From contig CAVYON010000056.1 of assembly GCA_963770035.1 (NCBI GenBank), forward strand, positions 62,001 through 126,000: a DNA stretch of 64,000 nt. The letters are read 5' to 3'. Under the pieces are notes generated by a model. The model saw only the letters and a program-made list of their open reading frames with translations, was not told where the DNA came from and did no database searches. Shown here one piece after another: positions 19,410-27,781 of the stretch (position 1 is the first letter of the stretch; each line of letters begins with the position of its first letter). Origin of the DNA: Roseiarcus sp963770035. Its GTDB lineage: Bacteria; Pseudomonadota; Alphaproteobacteria; Rhizobiales; Beijerinckiaceae. Made by a program: the position numbers and the translations under genes.

Positions 19410-20987
19410 ATGAACGCGAGCGTCGAGGCGCCGCCAGAGGCGTTCAATTTCGCCCGCCATCTTCTGGATGCCAATGCCGGCCGCCCGGACAAGGCCGCCT
19501 TCGTCGACGACGAGCGGGCACTAACCTACAGCCAACTCGACGAGCGCGTTCGCCGTTTCGCCGCAGCGCTCCGCGACGCCGGCGTCAAGCGCGAGGAGCG
19601 GGTCCTGCTTCTCATGCTCGATTCCTGCGACTGGCCCGTCGCGTTCCTCGGCGCGATCCTCGCCGGCGTCGTGCCGGTCCCGGTCAACACCCTGCTCACC
19701 GCCGATGACTACGCCTACATGCTCGAGCACGCCCGGGCGCAAGCGGCAATTGTCAGCGGCGCGGTGAAGCCGGCGCTCAAGGCCGCGCTGACCAAGTCCG
19801 ACCACGAGGTCCACAAGGTCGTCGTCTCGCGCCCGGCCCAGCCGCTCGAATTCGGCGAGGTCGAGTTCGAGGCGTTCCTCGAGGGTCATGCGCCGCTGGC
19901 CCGCGCGGCCAAAACCCGCGCCGACGATCCCGCCTTTTGGCTCTATTCGTCGGGTTCGACCGGTCGGCCCAAAGGCGCCGTCCATTCGCACGCCAACCCG
20001 TACTGGACGGCCGAGTTCTACGGCAAGGCGATCCTGGCGTTGCGCGAGGACGACGTCTGCTTCTCGGCGGCGAAGCTGTTTTTCGCCTACGGGCTCGGCA
20101 ACGCCCTGACCTTTCCACTCTCCGTTGGCGCGACCGTGCTCTTGATGGCCGAGCGGCCGACGCCTGACGCGGTGTTCCGGCGCTGGCGCGGCGAAGTCGG
20201 AAGCGCCAAGCCGACAGTCTTCTACGGCGCCCCTACTGGCTTCGCCGGCATGCTCGCCTCGCCCGTCCTGCCAAGGCGCGAGGAGGTCGCGCTCCGCCTG
20301 GTCTCCTCGGCGGGCGAGGCGCTGCCGGCGGAGATCGGCGAGCGGTTCAAGCGTCATTTCGGCGTCGACATTGTCGACGGCATCGGCTCGACCGAAATGC
20401 TGCACATCTTCATCTCCAACCGACCAGACCGGGTGCGCTACGGCTCGACCGGCTGGCCGGTGCCGGGCTACGACATCGAACTGCGCGGCGAAGGCGGCGC
20501 GGCGGTCGCGGACGGCGAGCCCGGCGACCTTTACATCCACGGGCCATCGTCCGCGCTCATGTACTGGGGCAATCGCGACAAGACGCGCGAGACGTTCCAG
20601 GGCGGCTGGACCAAGTCCGGCGACAAGTACGTCCGCAATTCCGACGGCTCCTTGACCTACGCCGGCCGCACCGACGACATGCTCAAGGTCAGCGGCGTCT
20701 ACGTCAGCCCGTTCGAGGTCGAGGCGACCATCGTCCAGCACCCCGCGGTGCTCGAAGCCGCCGTCATCGGCGCGCCAGACGCCGAGGGGCTGACCAAGAC
20801 CAAGGCGTTCGTGGTGCTGAAGGCAGGCGGCGCGGTCGACGAGGCGGAGCTCAAGGCCTTTGTCAAGGAGCGGCTCGCGCCCTACAAGTACCCGCGCGCG
20901 ATCGAGTTCGTCGCCGAATTGCCGAAGACGGCGACCGGCAAGATCCAGCGCTTCCGACTTAGAGAGATGGAGCGCGCCCGCGCATGA
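19410..20987 (+). CDS. bclA: Benzoate-CoA ligase family protein
   Basis: A 525-aa AMP-forming acyl-CoA synthetase. It has the core motif YSSGSTGRPKGAVHSH near residue 175, GAPTGFAGML, GIGSTEMLHIF, and the C-terminal GRTDDMLKVSGVYVSPFEVE and KTATGKIQRFRLR with the catalytic lysine. The GSTEMLHIF block is typical of benzoate/4-hydroxybenzoate-CoA ligases. It activates benzoate, or a close analogue, to benzoyl-CoA at the cost of ATP, the first step of the box or anaerobic pathways. It is divergent from boxR and overlaps the NUDIX gene by 4 bp. Confidence 0.9.
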   Translation: MNASVEAPPEAFNFARHLLDANAGRPDKAAFVDDERALTYSQLDERVRRFAAALRDAGVKREERVLLLMLDSCDWPVAFLGAILAGVVPVPVNTLLTADDYAYMLEHARAQAAIVSGAVKPALKAALTKSDHEVHKVVVSRPAQPLEFGEVEFEAFLEGHAPLARAAKTRADDPAFWLYSSGSTGRPKGAVHSHANPYWTAEFYGKAILALREDDVCFSAAKLFFAYGLGNALTFPLSVGATVLLMAERPTPDAVFRRWRGEVGSAKPTVFYGAPTGFAGMLASPVLPRREEVALRLVSSAGEALPAEIGERFKRHFGVDIVDGIGSTEMLHIFISNRPDRVRYGSTGWPVPGYDIELRGEGGAAVADGEPGDLYIHGPSSALMYWGNRDKTRETFQGGWTKSGDKYVRNSDGSLTYAGRTDDMLKVSGVYVSPFEVEATIVQHPAVLEAAVIGAPDAEGLTKTKAFVVLKAGGAVDEAELKAFVKERLAPYKYPRAIEFVAELPKTATGKIQRFRLREMERARA

Positions 20988-21736
20988 CCGAAAAGCCCGT
21001 CCCCGTCGCGCCCCGTCCCGCCGCCTCGATCCTGTTGCTGCGCGACGGGCCGGCGGGGCTCGAGACCTTCATGGTCGTGCGCCACCACCAGATCGACTTC
21101 GCCTCGGGCGCGCTGGTCTTTCCCGGCGGCCGGATGGAGGCGGCGGACGCCGAACTCGGCGCGCGTATCGCACCGGCCGATCCGCTCGCGGCCTTCAAGG
21201 TCGCGGCGATCCGCGAGGCGTTCGAGGAATGCGGGGTGCTGCTCGCGAGGGCCGAGGGCGAGGATGGGTTCGTCCCGGCTGCTCGGGCGGCCGCGCTCGA
21301 CCGCACCGCGCCGTTCGCCGACCTGATGACGCGAGAGAAGCTCGCGCCGGCGCTCGACGCGCTCGCGCCGTTCGCCCACTGGATCACGCCGGATTTCGTA
21401 CCGAAGCGCTTCGACACCCATTTCTTCCTGGCCATCGCCCCCGCCGACCAGGCGCTGGTCCACGACGGGCGGGAGGCGGTCAATTCGGTCTGGATCACGC
21501 CGCAGGAGGCGCTGGCCGAGCACGGGAAGCGCTTCAAGCTTCTGTTCCCGACCCACCGCAACCTGTGGAAGCTCGCGGCCCATTCGGACGCCGCGTCGGC
21601 GCTGACCGGCGCCCGGACGACGCCCGTTGTGACCGTGCACCCCGAAAAGATGATGGTCGACGGCGGCCCCGGCCTCAGGATCCCGGCGGAGGCGGGCTAC
21701 GGCGGCGAGGCGTTCTCTGTCGTCGGGCTCATCTGA
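20984..21736 (+). CDS. NUDIX hydrolase (NUDT7/19-like, possible CoA or acyl-CoA pyrophosphohydrolase)
   Basis: A 250-aa protein beginning with a beta-strand PAASILLLRDG. It carries the NUDIX box in an extended form: FPGGRMEAAD, then after an insertion AIREAFEECGVLLA. The spacing is longer than the canonical G-x5-E-x7-REUxEExGU and resembles the NUDT7/NUDT19 group, which cleaves CoA and acyl-CoA diphosphate bonds. The start overlaps the benzoate-CoA ligase stop (ATGA, 20984-20987), so the two are translationally coupled. A role in CoA turnover during benzoate growth is inferred. Confidence 0.85.
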   Translation: MTEKPVPVAPRPAASILLLRDGPAGLETFMVVRHHQIDFASGALVFPGGRMEAADAELGARIAPADPLAAFKVAAIREAFEECGVLLARAEGEDGFVPAARAAALDRTAPFADLMTREKLAPALDALAPFAHWITPDFVPKRFDTHFFLAIAPADQALVHDGREAVNSVWITPQEALAEHGKRFKLLFPTHRNLWKLAAHSDAASALTGARTTPVVTVHPEKMMVDGGPGLRIPAEAGYGGEAFSVVGLI

Positions 21737-21756
21737 CGACGTCGCCGCCGTGCCGG

Positions 21757-22205
21757 AATCCCGAGCCGGTTTTTAGCCTTTTCAAGGACTTGCAGCGGGA
21801 ATCCCGGGCGCCGGTCGCAATGGCGGTCCAGCTCGCGTGAGTTTCGCCCCTCCTGGCGACGGATCGCTGAGGCTGGGCCGAAGAGATCCGCTGTCGTCGA
21901 CCCAGCGGAAATCCCGAGCCGGTTTTGAGCCTTTTCAATCACTTGCAGCGGGATTCCCGGGCCATCGTGCCAGCGGCGCGGTCCAGCTTGCGCAGAGTCT
22001 CGGCGCTCCGAGCGGCAAATCGTTTTGGTTGGGCCGATGAAAGGTCCGGCGCCGCCGAGCGAGCGAGACTCTCGAGCCGGTTTTGAGCTTTTTCAAGGAC
22101 TTGCAGCTGGATTCCCGGGCGACCGTCGCGGCCGCCGTCGAGCCGGGGCGAGCTTCGGCGCTCCGGACGACGGATCGCTCGGGCTGGGCCAATGAGGAGA
22201 TCTGC
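21757..22205. repeat. Three degenerate ~155-bp direct tandem repeats
   Basis: Three successive units begin CCGAGCCGGTTTT-AGCCTTTTCAA at about 21761, 21914 and 22072, giving periods of roughly 153 and 158 bp. Each continues with ACTTGCAGCGGGAATCCCGGG, a divergent middle, and an end like GGATCGCT-GGCTGGGCC. No coding sense is conserved between units. They fill the gap between the NUDIX gene and ureG, at the edge of the ure/TIR region. The rest of the gap (22206-22413) shows nothing recognisable. Confidence 0.75.
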
Positions 22206-22413
22206 CGTCTCCTGTCTTCACATGTCAAACAACCAGGGGGGTTTTACGCGTGTCGATAGGCGCTCAGTCCGATTTCTGTATTTTCCGCAACGATAGCATA
22301 GATTTTCTTCTTTTAGCAATAGGAGATGGCAGTTTCCTTCATGGCGCCGCGCGCCCGGTCTTGGACAAGAAAGCGATCACCGCGTCCACTCGCGCGACGA
22401 AGCGTCGTAAACC

Positions 22414-23043
22414 TCACCCCGCCGCCAGCCCGCCCTTCTCGCGCAAAAAGGCGATCACTTCGTCCACCCCATCACCCGTCTTCATGTTGGCCATGACGAA
22501 CGGACGGGCTTTGCGTTGGGTTTTGGCGTCGCGGGCCATGACGTCGAGGTCGGCGCCGACGTAAGGGGCGAGGTCGGTCTTGTTGATGACGAGCAGGTCG
22601 GAGCGGGTGATGCCGGGGCCGCCTTTGCGCGGAATCTTTTCGCCGCCCGAGACGTCGATGACATAGATGGTGAGGTCGGCAAGCTCGGGCGAGAAGGTCG
22701 CGGCGAGATTGTCGCCGCCCAATTCGATCAGGATCATGTCGAGGTTGGGGAAGCGCTTGCGCATGTCGGCGATCGCCGCGAGGTTGATCGAGGCGTCCTC
22801 GCGGATGGCGGTATGCGGGCACCCGCCCGTCTCGACCCCCATGATCCGCTCGGCCGGCAGTGCGCCGGCCTCGACCAGGATGCGCGCGTCCTCCTTGGTG
22901 TAGATGTCGTTGGTGATCGCGGCGATGTCGAGTTCGTCGCGCAGCCGCTTGCAAAGCTGCTCCATCAGCGCCGTCTTGCCGGAGCCGACGGGGCCGCCGA
23001 CGCCGACGCGGAGGGGTTGTTTGGCAGAGGTCAATGCAAACAC
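22414..23043 (-). CDS. ureG: Urease accessory protein UreG
   Basis: A 209-aa SIMIBI-class GTPase. It has P-loop GPVGSGKTALM near residue 20, TNDIYTKEDA, the nickel-binding ETGGCPHTAIRED (Cys-Pro-His), ELGGDNLAATFSPELAD and the base-recognition NKTDLAPYVGADL. All catalytic and metal-binding elements are intact. UreG drives GTP-dependent nickel insertion into urease together with UreF, UreD/H and UreE. No urease structural genes are in the window. The expected upstream neighbour ureF is present only as remnants beyond the TIR-STAND-TIR gene. A fragment nearly identical to its 5' end lies at 26110-26286. Confidence 0.95.
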   Translation of the reverse strand: MFALTSAKQPLRVGVGGPVGSGKTALMEQLCKRLRDELDIAAITNDIYTKEDARILVEAGALPAERIMGVETGGCPHTAIREDASINLAAIADMRKRFPNLDMILIELGGDNLAATFSPELADLTIYVIDVSGGEKIPRKGGPGITRSDLLVINKTDLAPYVGADLDVMARDAKTQRKARPFVMANMKTGDGVDEVIAFLREKGGLAAG

Positions 23044-23207
23044 ATTTGATCCAATCTCCTGCCCTCCCGTCCAGTAGCGGCCCGATTGGGGGGAACGCCG
23101 TCGAACGCAGGTCCGTCAACAGACGCTCTGCCTGTTCTCGGTTCGGCGTCAAGCCCGGGCACGAAAAACGGGATTGACTGTCCCCCGGCGGTCAATAAGC
23201 TCACGCC

Positions 23208-25537
23208 ATGGCGAGTGCCGACGGCTACGATGTGTTCTTGAGTTACACCCGTAGCGACGCTGCCGCTGCCGCGGAGCTAAATGGCTGGCTCTGCGCACAG
23301 GGCTTCAGCACATTCTTCGACCGCGGCGAGCTTCGTCCGGGGCTTCGATGGATCCCGGCGCTCGAAGACGCGATTGGGCGCTCGAAGGCCGTCCTCATCC
23401 TCGTGGGTCCGCACGGGATCGGCAATACCCAGCAATATGAACGTGAGCTCGCGCTTGTGCGGCAGACCGTCGACCAGGAATTCTCGGTCATCCCGGTCCT
23501 GATGCCAGGGTGCGATTCGCCGCCGACCGGCTTCTTGCAGCTTCTGGCCTGGGTCGATTTCAGCAAGAAAGCGACCGTGCTTCAGCAGACCGACAGTCTC
23601 GAAGCTCTTCGCGCTGCGCTTCGCGGCGGGTCGATCGCGCCATCCGCCCTTCGCGCGTCGATCTGCCCTTACCGGGGCCTGGAGCCGTTTCGGGAAGAGG
23701 ACGCAGAATTCTTCTGCGGCCGCGAGGATGCGATCCGCGAACTTTATGCGAGGGTCAAGGCGCACCGCTTCGTTGCCGTCGTCGGCGCTTCGGGCTGCGG
23801 CAAATCCTCGCTCGTCTTCGCGGGGCTGCTGCCTGCGTTGCGCCAGCAAGGTCGGAAGACTACGTGGGATGTCGTCGCGCTGCGCCCAGGCACGCAGCCC
23901 TTGCGTTCGCTCGCTGCGGCCTTCGGAACTGCGCCGGCCAGTGCCGGCCCGTTCGCCGTCGACTCCTATCTGGAAGGAGAAGCCGCGGCCTATCGCGCAG
24001 GTGACGCCGACATGTTCACGCGCGTGGTTGATCGCCGTCTCGACGGCGCGCCCGAAAAGCCGGATCGCCTGCTGATCTATGTCGATCAGTGGGAGGAGCT
24101 TTACGCTTTGGCTCCAGCCGCCGCGGAACGCGCTCGCCAGCACGCCACCGACGTCGAGAAATTCATTGAACTGCTCATCTGCGCGACGTCCGGACCCCGC
24201 TCACGGGCCACTGTTGTCCTCACGGTCCGGCCGGACTTCTACAATTATCTCATCCGCAATCCGCTGCTCAGCGCGCGCCTGCCACAGCAGCAGGTCAACA
24301 TCCCGCCGATGCGGCGAGAGGACTTGCGGTCGGCGATCGAGACGCCGGCCAAGAAGGCCGGACTTTTGTTCGCACCGCCGGATTTGGTCGATCAGATCTT
24401 GGACGACGTCGGACTGGAGGAAGGCCGGCTGCCGCTGCTGCAGTTCGCGCTGAAAGAGACATGGGAAAATCGGGCCGGCGATAAGCTAACCGCCGAAGCC
24501 TATGCGGCTGTCGGCGGCGCCCGGCGCCATCGAGAGGACGGCGCAGGAGGCGTACGAGCGGCTGACGCCCACACAGCAGGACACGGCGCGGCGTCTCTTC
24601 CTGCGGCTGGTCACGGCCGGCGAAGGGCAGGAGGATAAGAGCGTACGTATCCCCATTCCTGACGACCCGCAGGAACGCCAGATCGTCAATCTTTTCTCCA
24701 GTCCCAGGAGCCGTCTGCTGGTGACCGCTCTGCAAGCGGCGGGGCCAGCGGGACGCGAGCGTCTATGCGACGGTCGAGGTCGCGCATGAGGCTTTGATCA
24801 AGCGCTGGCCAACCCTCCGAGGATGGGTCAGCGGAACCCGGGAGCAGATGCGGGCGCGAGCGGCGATCCTGCGCGCGATGGCGGAATGGAAGGAGAACGG
24901 CAAGGACGACAGGTTCCTGCTCGATTCAGGCATTCAGCTTGAGCGCGCACGTGCTTTGCTCGAAATCCCTGGCGACATCCCAGTCGACGACATCCGCGAG
25001 TATGTAGGCCGCTCCATCGAGGTAAATGAGCGCCGCCTGGCCGTGGAACGAGAAGCCGCGCTGGAGGATCAGAAACGCGTCGTCGATGCGGAGCGCCAAC
25101 TTGCAGAAGCCGCCGAGGACGTTGACCCGTTTCTTTTCGTAAGCCACGCGAGTGAGAACCACGATATCGTGATGCAGATAGTCGGTGAAATTGAAAGTCG
25201 CGGCATGCGCTGTTGGATAGCCCCCCGCGACGTTCAACCCGGGGTTCCCTATGATGACGAGATTGCAAACGCGATCGACAACTCGCTAGCGTTGCTACTG
25301 GTTTTCTCGGCTCGATGTAACGGAAGTAAATATATCCTCGATGAAATTAAATACGCCCTTGGAGCTAAGAAAAGAATAATACCTTTTCGCATAGAGAAGG
25401 CCACTGCAGAAAAGGGAATTGGACTTGTCTTGGGCTCTCTACAATTTATGGATGCTTTTGATAACAGGCAATACGCGATTGAACATCTTGTAAGGCTGAT
25501 ATCAAATCCTTGGATTAAGCTCGTTCATAATGGATGA
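23208..25537 (+). CDS. TIR-STAND (nSTAND1 NTPase)-TIR protein, two frameshifts
   Basis: The start ATG 23208 gives an N-terminal TIR domain, residues ~5-130: YDVFLSYTRSD and, after the BB-type loop, QQYERELAL with the candidate NADase glutamate. An nSTAND1-type NTPase follows: CPYRGLEPF-EEDAEFFCGRE at ~153, Walker A GASGCGKSS at 193-201, Walker B LLIYVDQWEE at ~288, then LTVRPDFYNYL. The frame slips +1 near 24515 and again near 24735. Across the breaks the STAND arm continues (AQEAYERLTPTQQDTARRLFLRL ... ATVEVAHEALIKRWPTL). A second TIR follows from ~25124: PFLFVSHASENHDIV ... CWIAPRDVQPG ... YILDEIKYAL, again keeping the glutamate. The corrected length is 775 aa. Relatives usually end in WD40 repeats after the STAND arm; none are seen here. 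TIR-STAND proteins act in bacterial anti-phage defence through NAD depletion or TIR signalling. The specific role is inferred. Confidence 0.85.
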
Positions 25538-25686
25538 GGCATGATGAGACTATAGGGCCAAGTATAATGCGGCAATCAAGCCCGAGATAGGAAGTGGCCC
25601 TACGATACTCCCGCGTCGAAGCAGCGGCTGAGCGATTTGCGCCAGCAAGAAGCCGGCGCTGCCGGTGGAGGCCGCCGGCAATATAC

Positions 25687-26110
25687 TCACGACCTGAACA
25701 GCCCCGAATTTTGCGTCTCGTGGCGCATTGAGGCGATGTCGGCACGGAAGGCGCAGGAGCCGAGGTCCGCGAGCGTCGAGTTTGCCGCCTCGCGGGCGAG
25801 CGCGCGGATGCGCGGGATAAGCGTCGCCTGGATTTTTTGGCCGTCGGTCTGCCCGATCGGCGTGAGGCGCACCACGGCCAAGGCCGCCGCGGCGACCTGT
25901 GCGAGGATGAGGCCTGAAGGCTTGCATCGAGCGGCAGACCGTGGCCGGCCGCGGCGACGGCGGTCGGATAAGCGACGCGCTCTTCCTCGGCGAGTGCGCG
26001 CAGGGGTGCGCAATCCCAAGCCGCGCGGGCGGCGGCGACGAACGCCGCCCCCTGCGCCGTTATCTCCAGGCGTCGCTCGACGGAAGTTGCAAGCGCGACG
26101 GCGAGGCGGC
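25687..26110 (-). pseudogene. ureF: Urease accessory protein UreF, 3' remnant (copy 1, frameshifted)
   Basis: The reading VALATSVERRLEITAQGAAF ... EEERVAYPTAVAAAGHGLPLDASLQA continues, after a one-base deletion near 25915, as LILAQVAAAALAVVRLTPIGQTDGQKI ... DLGSCAFRADIASMRHETQ and stops at 25687. This is the C-terminal two-thirds of UreF, the helical partner of UreG. The N-terminal part is missing and is replaced by the ureG 5' fragment at 26110-26286. The second copy at 27412-27770 keeps GCCTTC where this copy has GCCTC, which identifies the deletion. It ends 150 bp from the stop of the convergent TIR gene. Confidence 0.82.
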
Positions 26111-26286
26111 AGCGCCCCCGCCTCGACCAGGATGCGCGCGTCCTCCTTGGTGTAGATGTCGTTGGTGATCGCGGCGATGTCGAGTTCATCACGCAGCCGC
26201 TTGCAAAGCTGCTCCATCAGCGCCGTCTTGCCGGAGCCGACCGGGCCGCCGACGCCGACGCGGAGGGGTTGCTTGGATTGGGTCAT
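26110..26286 (-). pseudogene. ureG: UreG 5' fragment joined to ureF remnant
   Basis: The start at 26286 reads MTQSKQPLRVGVGGPVGSGK through NDIYTKEDARILVEAGAL, about 59 codons. The protein sequence is identical to the intact UreG at 22414-23043 after the first few residues, and only a few bases differ. Similarity stops abruptly near 26110, where ureF sequence begins. The joined frame encodes a UreG P-loop segment followed by out-of-frame ureF, so no working protein is expected. It is a recombination or duplication scar. Confidence 0.85.
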
Positions 26287-26496
26287 AGAGGACGCGGATC
26301 TCCTGATAGGTCTGGTTTTGCCCGCCACGACCGTGGCGTCCGTTGAGCCACAGTGGGAACTTGCCCCGCTCGGAACCATGGCCGCAAGCCTTTTACTGAC
26401 CATGGGAGGCCTAGCCTGCACGTAGCCGCGGCGCCGCCGCTTGTCGGCCCGGACGAACGTAGGCTTTGGACCGCTTGGCGTCCGCCGCACGCCTAA

Positions 26497-26889
26497 TTAG
26501 GTTCGATTGCCGTCATGCTGCTCGGAGCCGGCGATCGGCGCCAGCCGGCGCTCTCGCCGACCAACCCACAACTCATAGCCGGGATAAAGGCCAGAGGGCG
26601 CATCATCAAGCGCGCCAACTCGAACCTCGATTTCGTTGGCGCCATCGACAATTCCAAACACCGAAGACCCACACCCGGGGCAAAAATGACGATGGTCGGT
26701 CGATTGCTTTCAGCTTCGGGTCTTACCCGTGACCGATACATTGTCCGAGCGCCAGACGGCGAACATGTTGCCGAGGGATCCCGTCTCTTTTCGGCAAACT
26801 TGGCAGTGGCAGAGGCCGACGCGCGCCGGCTCTCCTGCGAGCTGAAACCTGACTTGACCGCAGTTGCAGCCGCCCGTTCGCATTGCCAT
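26497..26889 (-). pseudogene. GFA family (glutathione-dependent formaldehyde-activating-like) protein with in-frame stop
   Basis: The start at 26889 reads MAMRTGGCNCGQVRFQLAGE ... VGLCHCQVCRKETGSLGNMFAVW. After a TGA at codon 60 (26712-26710) the same frame continues HRHFCPGCGSSVFGIVDG ... LYPGYELWVG to TAA at 26497. All zinc-ligand cysteines of the GFA fold (CNCG, CHC-x2-C, CPGC) are kept. The TGA falls where relatives commonly have Trp (SWK), so a TGG-to-TGA change is the simplest cause. The uninterrupted length would be 130 aa. GFA-fold proteins bind zinc; most small members have no known reaction. It is a nonsense-mutated pseudogene or a sequence error. Confidence 0.8.
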
Positions 26890-26954
26890 CGGATATCCTC
26901 GCTGATGATCCCGCTCGGCCCGACGAATCCGAATGGGCGGAGTTCAAACGCGGT

Positions 26955-27314
26955 CTACATGGCGCCCATCGGCCTGACCGCCATCACTTCAATCGAGGAC
27001 TGCGAAATCCCCAGGTGTGGGTGATTTTCGAACGCCTTCGCCGCCGCTTCATGCGAATCCGCTTCGACGAACGCGTACAGCATGATCTCGTTCCTGGCGT
27101 CGGCGACGCCACTCGGCGTGATGCGCTTCGTGGCGCCGCCGGCTTCCGTGCTCAGAACCATGCTTCCATGGTCGCTCATCCACTGCATCCAATCGGCGCG
27201 CATCTTCTGCTCCGCCGGTTCTCGCGTGGCGGGATCGGTGTTCCTCCACTCGTCGATGACGGCGGTCGGAACCAGATAAAGAACGAGGAATTTCTGGCGT
27301 GCAGAATCGGTCAT
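26955..27314 (-). CDS. YCII/DGPF-domain protein
   Basis: A 119-aa protein starting MTDSARQKFLVLYLVPTAVI behind a GAGAAGGGA ribosome-binding sequence. EQKMRADWMQWMSDHGSMVL and NEIMLYAFVEADSHEAAAKAFENHPHLG match small YCII-related dimeric alpha-beta-barrel proteins. The His in the central helix and the ENHPHL motif are the usual conserved sites. The function of these proteins is mostly unknown. It sits between the two ureF remnants and appears intact. Confidence 0.8.
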   Translation of the reverse strand: MTDSARQKFLVLYLVPTAVIDEWRNTDPATREPAEQKMRADWMQWMSDHGSMVLSTEAGGATKRITPSGVADARNEIMLYAFVEADSHEAAAKAFENHPHLGISQSSIEVMAVRPMGAM

Positions 27315-27411
27315 GGCGTTCCCTTCTCGCGATTTCTGGTGTCCGATCCTACACCGATCGCGATCCGATTGGCGCCTCGTTCCGCTGCTCGCTGAGTTTG
27401 ACGGAAGCGGC

Positions 27412-27770
27412 TCACGACCGGAACGGACGCGAATACTGCGTCTCGTGGCGCATCGAGGCGATGTCGGCGCGGAAGGCGCAGGAGCCGAGGTCGGCGAGCG
27501 TCGAGCTCGCAGGCGAGCGCGCGGATGCGCGGGATCAGCGTCGCCTGGATCTTTTGGCCGTCGGTCTGGCCAATCGGCCCGAGGCGCGCCACGGCAGAGA
27601 CCGCCGCCGCGACCTGCGCGAGGATGAAGGCCTGAAGGCTCGCCCCGAACGGCAGACCGTGGCCGGCGCGGCCGCGGCGATCGCGACCGGATAGGCGACG
27701 CGCGCTCCCTCGGCGAGGGGCGCAAAGGCGGTTGCAGCGCGCCTCCAGGGCGCGCGTCGGCTGCGCCCGC
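27412..27770 (-). pseudogene. ureF: UreF 3' remnant (copy 2)
   Basis: Pieces in different frames read APLAEGARVAYPVAIAAA, then GASLQAFILAQVAAAVSAVARL and PIGQTDGQKIQATLIPRIRAL, then LADLGSCAFRADIASMRHETQ with a TGA at 27412-27414. This is the same UreF C-terminal region as copy 1 at 25687-26110, with at least two frameshifts and no N-terminal half. The two copies are clearly homologous at the DNA level but more diverged than the ureG pair. It is a decayed duplicate. Confidence 0.8.
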
Positions 27771-27781
27771 CCCGCCGACAA

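Noticed and set aside
21757..22205. CRISPR array
   Set aside because: The three units are about 155 bp with degenerate sequence throughout; there are no short identical repeats with regular unique spacers and no cas genes.
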